From assembly GCA_035934555.1 (NCBI GenBank), contig DASYXT010000126.1:37487-101486 (forward strand): DNA of 64,000 nucleotides, written 5' to 3'. The DNA comes from DASYXT01 sp035934555 (GTDB lineage Bacteria > Verrucomicrobiota > Verrucomicrobiia > Limisphaerales > UBA8199). This document shows, one piece after another, positions 34,412-42,179 of this stretch. How positions within the stretch are numbered: position 1 is the first letter of the stretch; each line of letters starts with the position of its first letter. Under the pieces are notes generated by a model. The model saw only the letters and a program-made list of their open reading frames with translations. It was not told the DNA's origin and did not search any database. The translations under genes were made by a program, and so were the position numbers.

Positions 34412-35421
34412 GAAGCTTTCTTCAAATCGGCAAACACAATCACTCCTGCGCCGGTTTGATGCAGGCTCTGCACCTGGGCTTCGATCTGCTGGCCGACGCA
34501 GCTCTGCGCCTGGTTGACCACCACCATCGTCCCATCAGCCAGGTAGCCCACGCCCTGTCCCTTTTCCTTGCCCTCACGCACGATGCGCAAAGAGATCAGC
34601 TCGCCGGGCACCATCACCGAGCGCAACGACCGCGCCACGTCATGCAGATTCACATACTTGACTGATTGTAGCTCGGCAATCTTGCCCAGGTTGTAATCGT
34701 TCGTGAATAAGCGCGCGCCGAGGTTGCGCGCCAGCCGCACCAGCTTCGCATCGACTTCCTTTTCCTCGGGAAAATCGCCGTCGTGAATTCTGACTTCGAT
34801 GTGGGTGTTGCGCTGGATGCGGTTGAGCATCTCGAGGCCGCGCCGCCCGCGCGCGCGCTTGATCGCGTCGGCCGAATCGGCAATTTGCTGCAATTCCTTC
34901 AATACGAACCGTGGGACGACAATCAACCCTTCCAAAAAGTTGGACTCGATCAGGTCCGCAATGCGGCCGTCGATAATCACGCTGGTATCCAGCAGCAGCA
35001 GATTGTCAGGCTTGTTTTGCGGGGCAAAACGGACGTAGGGAATGATTAGCGAGAAATCCTCTTTATTGCTGCGCATCGCCAGCACAATCCCAATGTAGCT
35101 GAAGCTCAGAAACAGGCCGAGGCGGATCAACCAGCGGGTCGGGTGTTCCTCGACGTTTTCGAACAGCCCGGAGCGGTCAATCAGCACCGCGACGACTGTA
35201 CCGAGCAAAAGGCCGAAGGTCGTCGCCGAAAACGCGCGCAACGAAAACCCTTTCAGCATCTCGTCCACCGCAATCATCAGCCAGCCGAACCCAAACCCAA
35301 TTACCATGCCCAGAATCCAACTGTAAGGAACGCCCACCCATTCTGGACGGACCTGACTGACGGCATAGCCTGCGACCGTACACATTGACAGGAAAAGAAC
35401 GCGAATGATCCATAGCGCCAT
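34408..35421 (-). CDS. PIN-TRAM membrane protein (YacL-like)
   Basis: 337 residues from the ATG at 35421 (MALWIIRVLF). Four membrane helices (about 1-110) are followed by a PIN nuclease-like domain with LLLDTSVIIDGRIADL, KRARGRRGLEML and ARLFTNDYN, giving the acidic set of PIN ribonucleases, then a TRAM-like RNA-binding end (LRSVMVPGELISLRIVREGK). Homologues such as YacL are conserved but poorly characterised; an RNA-degrading role at the membrane is inferred. It shares an ATGA with the FAD oxidase. The upstream gap contains palindromic repeat copy 3. Confidence 0.88.
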   Translation of the reverse strand: MALWIIRVLFLSMCTVAGYAVSQVRPEWVGVPYSWILGMVIGFGFGWLMIAVDEMLKGFSLRAFSATTFGLLLGTVVAVLIDRSGLFENVEEHPTRWLIRLGLFLSFSYIGIVLAMRSNKEDFSLIIPYVRFAPQNKPDNLLLLDTSVIIDGRIADLIESNFLEGLIVVPRFVLKELQQIADSADAIKRARGRRGLEMLNRIQRNTHIEVRIHDGDFPEEKEVDAKLVRLARNLGARLFTNDYNLGKIAELQSVKYVNLHDVARSLRSVMVPGELISLRIVREGKEKGQGVGYLADGTMVVVNQAQSCVGQQIEAQVQSLHQTGAGVIVFADLKKAS

Positions 35422-35477
35422 GCGGCAAAAAATTAAGGTCTGCGCGCATGGAAGGAAAGGCGAAATCAACCGGTTTC

Positions 35478-35596
35478 GGAGCGCGGACTTTAGTCCGCAG
35501 CACCGTCCGAACACTCAAGCGTCCTGCGAAATCCAGTGAAATCCAGGCCACCTCAATTTCGAGTGTTGCTGTGGACTAAAGTCTGACTAAAATCCG
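35478..35596. repeat. Palindromic interspersed repeat, copy 3
   Basis: About 119 bp between the divergent PIN-TRAM and uppP genes. Left arm GGAGCGCGGACTTTAGTCCG then CAGCA (35478-35502) is the cleanest version of the element end; right arm GCTGTGGACTAAAGTCTGAC (35568-35587) is more decayed. The inner CTCAATTTCGAGT matches copy 2. Confidence 0.8.
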
Positions 35597-35637
35597 ATCT
35601 TTCTTGCTTTGGTGTCGGCGTTTTCGTTTCTAACAGG

Positions 35638-36570
35638 ATGCCACTTTGGTTGATTATTGTTGTGCTTGGCGTGGTCGAGGGGATAACCGAGTTTCTGCCG
35701 GTCTCTTCAACCGGTCACCTCATCATTGCGGAACGCTGGATGCACTCGCATCAGAGCGATTTGTTCAACATCGTCATCCAATCGGGTGCCGTCCTGGCCG
35801 TCATCCCGCTTTTCCGCGACCGGTTCCACCAGTTCATTTTTAAGTGGCGCGACCGCGAGACGCAGGCTTATGCGGCCAAGCTCATCCTGGCTTTTGTCCT
35901 CACCGGGATCGGGGGGCTCATGCTCGACAAACACGGCTTCAAGCTGCCGGAAGAGCTCAAGCCGATCGCCATCGCCCTGTTCGTCGGCGGCATTGGTTTC
36001 GTTGGCGTCGAAGCCTGGCTCAAAGGCAAGCAACTCGGACAGCAGGTCACCTGGACCATTGCCGTGGCGGTGGGGCTGGGGCAACTGTTGGCGGCGGTGT
36101 TCCCCGGCACCTCGCGCTCAGGCGCCACGATTCTGCTGTGCCTGCTGTTCGGTTTGAGCCGGCCGGCGGCCACGGAGTTTTGTTTTATTGTGGGCATTCC
36201 CACCATGCTCGCGGCCGGCGGACTGAAAATCTTCAAGGCGCTCCATCATCCACCCGCCGCGGCCGCCCCCGAGCATTGGGATATGGTCATCCTCGGGTTC
36301 TTTGTGTCCGCTGTCGTAAGCTTCATTGCGGTGAAATGGTTGCTGCGCTACATCCAGACGCACACGTTTGTGGCGTTCGGCTGGTATCGGGTCGCTTTGG
36401 CGGGCTTAATCGCCGGCATGCTCCTTTGGCCACATAAACCGGCCCTGGGCGTCATGGACTTAACCACAAAGATCACTGCGGTTAACGGGTCAGGCCGCTC
36501 CACACTCTCACGCTCCACGTCCTCAGGGCCGCAGCCGGAAAGCCGAAATCGAGAACAGCTTTATCAGTAA
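35638..36570 (+). CDS. uppP: Undecaprenyl-diphosphatase (BacA/UppP)
   Basis: 310 residues with about eight membrane helices and both family motifs: EGITEFLPVSSTGHL (14-28) and PGTSRSGAT (about 160-168). It recycles undecaprenyl diphosphate to the monophosphate carrier used for peptidoglycan, O-antigen and exopolysaccharide, so it also serves the polyprenyl transferase locus at 22 kb. The core ends near residue 272; the last ~38 residues (after PHKPALGVMDLTT) form a Ser/Arg-rich tail unlike the family and overlapping a small convergent gene, so the tail may be a recent extension. Confidence 0.93.
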   Translation: MPLWLIIVVLGVVEGITEFLPVSSTGHLIIAERWMHSHQSDLFNIVIQSGAVLAVIPLFRDRFHQFIFKWRDRETQAYAAKLILAFVLTGIGGLMLDKHGFKLPEELKPIAIALFVGGIGFVGVEAWLKGKQLGQQVTWTIAVAVGLGQLLAAVFPGTSRSGATILLCLLFGLSRPAATEFCFIVGIPTMLAAGGLKIFKALHHPPAAAAPEHWDMVILGFFVSAVVSFIAVKWLLRYIQTHTFVAFGWYRVALAGLIAGMLLWPHKPALGVMDLTTKITAVNGSGRSTLSRSTSSGPQPESRNREQLYQ

Positions 36571-36699
36571 GCCCGCCAGCGTCGCAGGCCAGGAAGCGAC
36601 AATCACGCCTGCTCCCATCAGCAAAAATCCGAAGAAGCCAAACGCGAACAACACGAAATCAGCCGGGCGCCGATCGGTCGAATCTACATAGCCGTCCAT
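36523..36699 (-). CDS. Small two-segment membrane protein
   Basis: 58 residues from the ATG at 36699 (MDGYVDSTDRRPADF). Hydrophobic FVLFAFGFFGFLLMGAGVIV then PATLAGLLIKLFSISAF suggests two short membrane helices. A longer frame to 36846 adds low-quality sequence. The end overlaps the uppP tail by 48 bp tail-to-tail. Unrecognised; the consistent hydrophobic pattern is the only support. Confidence 0.45.
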   Translation of the reverse strand: MDGYVDSTDRRPADFVLFAFGFFGFLLMGAGVIVASWPATLAGLLIKLFSISAFRLRP

Positions 36700-36751
36700 A
36701 GGCTTAGGATAGCGTGCGACACGCCGCAGTTCAAGCGTCACGCCGCCCGCT

Positions 36752-38098
36752 CTACGCTCCCTGCTGCCGCCCCGGCATCGCGATGGCGTAGTGGCCGGCG
36801 GGATCGGGCATCGCCGGCGGGTTGGACTGCATGCTAAATTCCCCAAGACCCGGCGCCAATTCGACGTTCGACGCCCCGGCCTCGTCCAAAGTAATCAGTT
36901 GCCCCGATTCACACGCCATCCGCCCCATGATGGCCGCCAGGCAGGACTTGGCGCAGCGTTCGGTCTCGTTGTAAGGCTGATCGGCTCGGATCGCGGCGAA
37001 TAACAAATCATGTTCGCGCTGGTACTGGTCGGACTCGGGACCTTTGAAGCTCCACAGCAGGTTTTCGGACGCCGGCTGATGCCCTTTGAACAGGCGGGGC
37101 TTGGGCTGGCCTTCGCCGAGCACCGCGCAACCTTTGGTGCCCTGGATGAGGCTGCCAAAAAAACTCCAGCAGTTGTTCATATGCCGCCCCTGAGCCATTA
37201 AGCGGGCGCCATCGGCAAAAGTGGATTCGGCAGCGTAATGGTCGAAGAGCTGATCTGGGTCCTGCCGCACCTGGCGCCCGCCCATGCCCTGGACCGACAC
37301 CGGCCAGCCCTGCTTGATCCAACAGCACACATCGATGTTGTGAATGAGCCAATCCACCATGAAACTGCCGTTGAGCCATGTGAAATTGCTATAGTTACTG
37401 ATTTGATACCCCATTTCACTCATCCCCGGCTGGCGGGGATTTAAGCCCACCGGTCCGTGCATTCGGTAAGCCCACTCGGTAAGCACTTCGCCAATCGCGC
37501 CATCATGAATGCGCGCGACAGCCTCCTCTAACGGCGCGTAATGCCGGCACATCAGACCGCCAGCGACTTTCAGGTTCTTTCGTCCAGCTTCCTGTCCCGC
37601 GTCCAACACCCGCCGAATGCCCGGGGCATCCACCGCGAAGGATTTTTCCATGAACACGTTCAGGCCCTTTTTAACTGCCGTCTCGAAGTGCAACGGGCGA
37701 AACGCCGGCGGAGTTGTCAGCAGCACTACGTCCCCTTTATCAAGCGAGTCCATCGCTTTTTGAAATGCATCGAAGCCAATGAACTGGCGCTCGGGCGGCA
37801 CGCGCACCTGCTGGTCGTGACCCTGCCGCAACGTGGCCAAACTCGTTTGCAGGCGGTTTTCGAATACATCCGCCATCGCCCAAAGCTGAGTTGGGCCTTG
37901 CGTGGACAGCGCCTGGGCGGCGGCTCCCGTCCCGCGGCCGCCGCAGCCCACCAGCGCAATCTTGATCAGGTTCTGCTCGGCGGCGTAGCCCGGTCGCGCA
38001 GCGGCCCCGGCCAGCGCGGCCCCGGCCAGCGCGGCGCTGGATTGCTTCAGAAACTGGCGACGTGAGGTGGATTGCGCCGGCGATGAAGTGGAGTTCAT
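36752..38098 (-). CDS. Gfo/Idh/MocA family oxidoreductase with Tat signal
   Basis: 448 residues from the ATG at 38098. A twin-arginine signal SRRQFLKQSSAALAGAALAG opens the protein, so it is exported folded with its cofactor. The NAD(P) fold follows (KIALVGCGGRGTGAAAQAL, LLTTPPAFRPLHFE, the EKP-like catalytic box MEKSFAV), then the GFO_IDH_MocA C-terminal part (WLIHNIDVCCWIKQGWPVSV). Tat-exported members are greatly expanded in Verrucomicrobia and Planctomycetes and act on sugars or cyclitols, mostly undefined. No neighbouring sugar gene reveals the substrate. Confidence 0.88.
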   Translation of the reverse strand: MNSTSSPAQSTSRRQFLKQSSAALAGAALAGAAARPGYAAEQNLIKIALVGCGGRGTGAAAQALSTQGPTQLWAMADVFENRLQTSLATLRQGHDQQVRVPPERQFIGFDAFQKAMDSLDKGDVVLLTTPPAFRPLHFETAVKKGLNVFMEKSFAVDAPGIRRVLDAGQEAGRKNLKVAGGLMCRHYAPLEEAVARIHDGAIGEVLTEWAYRMHGPVGLNPRQPGMSEMGYQISNYSNFTWLNGSFMVDWLIHNIDVCCWIKQGWPVSVQGMGGRQVRQDPDQLFDHYAAESTFADGARLMAQGRHMNNCWSFFGSLIQGTKGCAVLGEGQPKPRLFKGHQPASENLLWSFKGPESDQYQREHDLLFAAIRADQPYNETERCAKSCLAAIMGRMACESGQLITLDEAGASNVELAPGLGEFSMQSNPPAMPDPAGHYAIAMPGRQQGA

Positions 38099-38204
38099 AG
38101 GTGGACCTGAACGTGACGCCATCTTCAGGCCGATGGATTGATTTGGCAAGCCAGGAGCGACTGTTGAGCATTGGTGCGCTTAAAACCACCGGTCGGCAGA
38201 AAAA

Positions 38205-38295
38205 GCGGCAGAGGAGCCGCAGTCCAAAACCACGCGGGATGAGCGGCGTGCCAGAAAGCGCGGCAGCGTCTTGGACAGCGGCTGCCCTCGGCCGC
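38205..38295. repeat. Second palindromic element (91 bp)
   Basis: Left arm GCGGCAGAGGAGCCGCAGTC continues CAAAAC; the right arm, read on the other strand, is GCGGCCGAGGGCAGCCGCTG continuing TCCAAGAC. The arms match at most positions over about 26 bp and enclose roughly 38 bp. It lies in the 399-bp gap between the oxidoreductase and kinase genes, which otherwise holds no recognisable gene. Its sequence is unrelated to the three-copy repeat. Confidence 0.65.
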
Positions 38296-38497
38296 GTTCA
38301 CTCCTGCCGGATCGAGTGCTCGGGCGTTGTAATCGCGCTCTGCTCAGCGAGATAGGCACTAAACCCCATTCAATTTTGGGCAGAATACCGTAGTTTGGCG
38401 ATGACGAATCAACCAGCGTGCTTTACACGTTACCAACAATGTCCTGGGATCTCCTATAGGGCGGAGTGTCTATACCACTGGGCTCCGCCCACGACCG

Positions 38498-39724
38498 ATG
38501 AGCAGCGAACAATCCAAACCTTCCAACTTGCACTCCGGCCCGAGCCGTCAGCCTTTGCGTGTTCTTCTTGTGGAGGATTCAGAGGCCGACGCCTTGTTGC
38601 TCGCACGTTCCCTCGAACGCGGCGGGTTTGCCGTGACCACCTGCCGAGTCGATACCCGGGATGGGATGGACGAGGCGGTGCGGCGGCAGCCATGGGATTT
38701 GATCCTGTGCGACCATGCGATGCCGAGCTTCAACGCGCCGGAAGCGCTCGAGTTGGTGAAACAACACGACGTGGACGTGCCTTTCATCATTGTCTCGGGT
38801 TACATCGAAGAGGATACGGCCGTGGCGGCGATGACGGCTGGCGCCCACGATTATATCATGAAAGACCGGCTGGCGCGGCTCGTGCCCGCGGTCCGACGCG
38901 AGTTGCGCGAAGCCGAGGTGCGCCGCGCCCGCCGCAAATCGGAGGCGGACCTGCTGCGCGCGCACCAGGAGCTGGAGTTGCGCGTCGAACAGCGCACGGC
39001 GGATTTGCGGGCGGCCAACCAGAAGCTGGAAAACGTCATCCGCGAACGCAAGCAACTGGAAAACGAACTGCTGGAGATCGCCGAAAACGAGCGGCGCCGG
39101 ATTGGGTTCGATTTGCATGACGATCTGGGCCAAAAGCTGACCGGCGTGTCGATGATGCTCAAGGGCCTGGAACAGCGCCTCGCTTCGGACAACCATCGGT
39201 GCCTGGGCGAAGCTCGAAGAATCCAGGTGCTGATGGATGAGATCATCCACCACACCCATAACCTGGCACGGCAGTTCAGCTCGTTGGATGTGAAAGGGGA
39301 TGACCTGCCGACGGTGCTCAAGGGCCTGGCCTCGAATGTAAAGAAGATGTTCGGGATCATCTGCGGATGCAGCGTCGAGGGCACCCCGCCGGTGCTGCCG
39401 CAGCACACCGCCATGCAGCTCTATAAAATCGCCCAGGAAGCGGTCAGTAACGCGATCAAACACGGCAAAGCCCGCCAGGTCACGATCGCTCTGGCTTGCA
39501 ACCCTCAGCAACTGCAAATGCGGATTAGCAACGATGGGTTGCCATTCGAGGTTAAGGAGGGCGCCCGCAACCGCATGGGGCTGCGCATCATGAACTACCG
39601 GGCCAACACGATCGGGGCGATGTTGGAGATCAAACCGCTGGACACAGGCGGTACCCGGGTGACCTGCACGTGGCTGGCAGAAAACGGGCACAAGGCTGTT
39701 GCCGCCGGACCCCAATTCTCGTAG
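38498..39724 (+). CDS. Receiver-fronted sensor kinase (HisKA_3 type), paralogue of the 28.9 kb kinase
   Basis: 408 residues. Receiver domain (about 20-140, VLLVEDSEADALLLA, acceptor D in LILCDHAMPSF, K in YIMKDRLARL), coiled coil (about 150-195, LELRVEQRTADLRAANQKLE), then the kinase core: ERRRIGFDLHDDLGQKLTGV, ALQ-type N-box AVSNAIKHGKARQV and MGLRIMNYRANTIGAMLEI. These blocks are nearly shared with the larger kinase at 26863-28911 but PAS and GAF are missing. It is an orphan; no partner regulator is adjacent. Confidence 0.88.
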   Translation: MSSEQSKPSNLHSGPSRQPLRVLLVEDSEADALLLARSLERGGFAVTTCRVDTRDGMDEAVRRQPWDLILCDHAMPSFNAPEALELVKQHDVDVPFIIVSGYIEEDTAVAAMTAGAHDYIMKDRLARLVPAVRRELREAEVRRARRKSEADLLRAHQELELRVEQRTADLRAANQKLENVIRERKQLENELLEIAENERRRIGFDLHDDLGQKLTGVSMMLKGLEQRLASDNHRCLGEARRIQVLMDEIIHHTHNLARQFSSLDVKGDDLPTVLKGLASNVKKMFGIICGCSVEGTPPVLPQHTAMQLYKIAQEAVSNAIKHGKARQVTIALACNPQQLQMRISNDGLPFEVKEGARNRMGLRIMNYRANTIGAMLEIKPLDTGGTRVTCTWLAENGHKAVAAGPQFS

Positions 39725-39751
39725 CTTTCTCGCCTTCTCGCCCAGGTTGGC

Positions 39752-39767
39752 TTACCGCTTACGGTAA
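39752..39767. terminator. Hairpin between convergent genes
   Basis: TTACCG, loop CTTA, CGGTAA: a perfect 6-bp stem four bases beyond the stop of the TPR gene and 28 bases after the kinase gene. It could end transcription of either, though no T run is present. Confidence 0.4.
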
Positions 39768-39770
39768 ACG

Positions 39771-42038
39771 CTACTTTGCCTGCCGGTGAGCTTCTGCGTG
39801 CCTGCCGGCGTCGAGTTGCGCGAGAACTGCTCGTGCTTTCTGGGTCTGCTGTTGGTCCAACACGCACCGCTGTGCAGCGATTAACGAAGCTCGCGCGCCG
39901 TCGAGCTTCCCTTTATCTAATAACATACCGGCTAAGAGAAGGTGAGCTGCCCCTAGAAGGGGGGCTTTTTTTGTCGCCTGGCGCAACAGCTCAAGGGCTT
40001 CATCGGGGTTGCCGTCGTGGAGTGCGAGCCTTGCACGCGGGAGAAGAGACATCCACTTGTCGGTGTCCAGACTCTCAATAATGGGCAGAGTTGCGCGAGC
40101 TTCAGTCCAACGATTATCATCCATTAGCCCATTCGCGTAGTTCCATTCGACAAGAGGAACTGCTTGGTCAAGCTGCGCGGCTATGGCGCAGGATTCTAAA
40201 TCATGATGCTCCGCGAGGTATAGTGCGATGGTCGCCACATCATCGAGTTCGACGAACTTCTTATGAGGTACTCCGAACCAGTGATACATTGGATCTACTA
40301 AATAGCATGCGTTATTGACGAACACAGCAGCGCAAAGGTGGAAACCAAATTGTCCATCGCACGTCTGCCTGACGTCCACAATGCATGCCCGGATGCCTAT
40401 TGCTCGTGCAAGTGCCACATACAAGAAGGAGTCACCTTCACATTGAATTGAGATTCCTGGCTTATTCCAGTCCTCAAAAACTTTCCGCGCAGAGCGAGGT
40501 GCGTACACTTGTGTCGTTTGCAGGCGCTGACTTAGAGGTTCGAACAGTAGTCGAGCCCTCTGGAGATCGTTCGTCCCGGGTTCAGCTAACGTGTGGGCCC
40601 AATGCCTAATTCCTGGTGAATCCTCCAATGGATTTACAACGTGCGTAATCAGTGCAGGTTTCAGCTTTTGGTTAAGTATCCTGACCAGCGCCGCCCCGTC
40701 AAACTGTCTTGGGGGCGTATTGGTAAAAGGCGTCACTGTAAGCCGAGACTGGAGGTCAGCCAATTCGCTCTCAAGAGGCTTAAGCCACTCCGGGTTGATA
40801 CCGCGCGTTCTGGCAAGCAAAAGAAATTTTTCACAATGCGCAGCCGCCCGATCTTCCTCATGCAAAAGCGCATACGCACTCCAAATGGCCTGTTCCGTGC
40901 GAAGGTCATGGTGGTCCATCAGACCTTCGCTCACTCGCAGTTCGGTAAGCGCCCTTGCACGGTCCGCGGTACTTGCAAATTCATAGGCCAAGTGGGCATG
41001 AGTGTTCGCGGAAAGGTGGTCAAGTTCCAGCGCCTTTTTGAAGTTCGCTATGGCTTTCGCGTGTTCGCCTACTTGTGCATACATCTCGCCAAGCAGTTCG
41101 AAAGGCGCAAAATCGTTAGGGCCTAGCTCGATTGCCCTGGCCAATTCCTTTTCCGCAGCAGAGAAGCTCTTTTCAAAAATTAGAATCGCTCCAAATTCGG
41201 TGTGAGCACAAGCGAGGTTACGATTAAGCTCCAATGCTCGGGAGATCACTCTTTCGGCATCCGAAATGCGGCTCTGCTGCAACAGGAGGTCGCTAAGCAA
41301 CACATACGCTTGGGAAAACCTCGGATCGAGTTGGACGGCTTCCTGCGCATCTTGCTGGGAGGTTGACAATAATCCCCCAGCCTCGTCGCTTTTCAGTGCT
41401 CGGGCGTACGCGTCGAGTGCAAGGACAGATCCTGTCCAGCGAGCCATAGGAACCCACCCGTGTTCAGATACATCTTGAGGTGAAATACTCTTGAGTATGG
41501 ATCTTGCGCTTTCCTCACAGATTTCAAACCAATTTGTTGAGTCAGCCTCAATGTAGTACAGACCATCCTTGGCTGTAGAATCGAAACATCTGATGTTCAG
41601 GTGCCATTTGTCTCCGTCCCGGTGGTATGTGCCCCATAGTAACCGCTGCACACCAAGAGCCGCTGCTATCTCCTTTGCCTGAGTGACATTAAGAGAAGCG
41701 CGCGCGGATATTCCAAGGTTGCTGAGCGTACAGTGGCTAGCGTCCACGACCTGAACGTTGGGTGATTGACGTATCTCTGACGCAAAAAGCCGTGTGGCGA
41801 GCAGGGCCCAATGGCTCTCATTGGTTGTACTGGTACAGTTGCTTAAGCCGACAATCGCTATTTTGGACAGTTCCCCTCTTCGAGTCAGGCCTTCACCGGC
41901 CGTGAGTGGAGAGCCTGCTGACTGAAGCTCGCCAAGCATTGCAAACAGAACCCAAATCCAAAACAAGGGATCTATTAGGCGGATGCGCGCATCCAGTTTC
42001 TGAGTGCTACAGGTCGGATCGCGGGCACTGGCGCACAT
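39771..42038 (-). CDS. TPR protein with transglutaminase-like domain
   Basis: 755 residues, with an N-terminal hydrophobic stretch (about 23-36, DPLFWIWVLFAMLG) that may be a signal or anchor. Residues about 55-185 resemble a TolB/CsgG-like nucleotide-independent fold (KIAIVGLSN, ALGVQRLLWGTYHRDG). TPR units run from about 200 to 400 (AIELGPNDFAPFELLGEMYA, ANFKKALELDHLSAN). A transglutaminase-like core has QCEGDSFLYVALARAIG (C533), FGFHLCAAVF (His) and YLVDPMYHW (Asp), a full Cys-His-Asp set. Two more TPR-like repeats follow. It comes 141 bp after the RHS gene on the same strand. The transglutaminase domain may act as protease or cross-linker; target unknown. Confidence 0.75.
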   Translation of the reverse strand: MCASARDPTCSTQKLDARIRLIDPLFWIWVLFAMLGELQSAGSPLTAGEGLTRRGELSKIAIVGLSNCTSTTNESHWALLATRLFASEIRQSPNVQVVDASHCTLSNLGISARASLNVTQAKEIAAALGVQRLLWGTYHRDGDKWHLNIRCFDSTAKDGLYYIEADSTNWFEICEESARSILKSISPQDVSEHGWVPMARWTGSVLALDAYARALKSDEAGGLLSTSQQDAQEAVQLDPRFSQAYVLLSDLLLQQSRISDAERVISRALELNRNLACAHTEFGAILIFEKSFSAAEKELARAIELGPNDFAPFELLGEMYAQVGEHAKAIANFKKALELDHLSANTHAHLAYEFASTADRARALTELRVSEGLMDHHDLRTEQAIWSAYALLHEEDRAAAHCEKFLLLARTRGINPEWLKPLESELADLQSRLTVTPFTNTPPRQFDGAALVRILNQKLKPALITHVVNPLEDSPGIRHWAHTLAEPGTNDLQRARLLFEPLSQRLQTTQVYAPRSARKVFEDWNKPGISIQCEGDSFLYVALARAIGIRACIVDVRQTCDGQFGFHLCAAVFVNNACYLVDPMYHWFGVPHKKFVELDDVATIALYLAEHHDLESCAIAAQLDQAVPLVEWNYANGLMDDNRWTEARATLPIIESLDTDKWMSLLPRARLALHDGNPDEALELLRQATKKAPLLGAAHLLLAGMLLDKGKLDGARASLIAAQRCVLDQQQTQKARAVLAQLDAGRHAEAHRQAK

Positions 42039-42084
42039 GGAACGACGTAAGTTAGATTATTAACGTTGGAAACGAGTCGGGTTT

Positions 42085-42100
42085 ATCAGTGAACACTGAT
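42085..42100. promoter_or_regulatory. Operator-like palindrome upstream of the TPR gene
   Basis: ATCAGTG-AA-CACTGAT is a perfect 16-bp palindrome with a two-base centre, 47 bp before the TPR gene start. The tight centre fits a dimeric DNA-binding protein better than an RNA hairpin. Confidence 0.45.
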
Positions 42101-42152
42101 TAACATTGCGCCTCCCGTGAGCGGGTGTCCAAGGGTGAGGAAGTTGTCAATT

Positions 42153-42168
42153 CGAAGCATTCGCTTCG
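42153..42168 (-). terminator. Short hairpin after the RHS gene
   Basis: CGAAGC, loop ATTC, GCTTCG forms a perfect 6-bp stem 12 bases beyond the RHS stop codon. No T run follows on the RHS strand, so termination is only possible. Confidence 0.3.
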
Positions 42169-42179
42169 CGATTCTGTTG

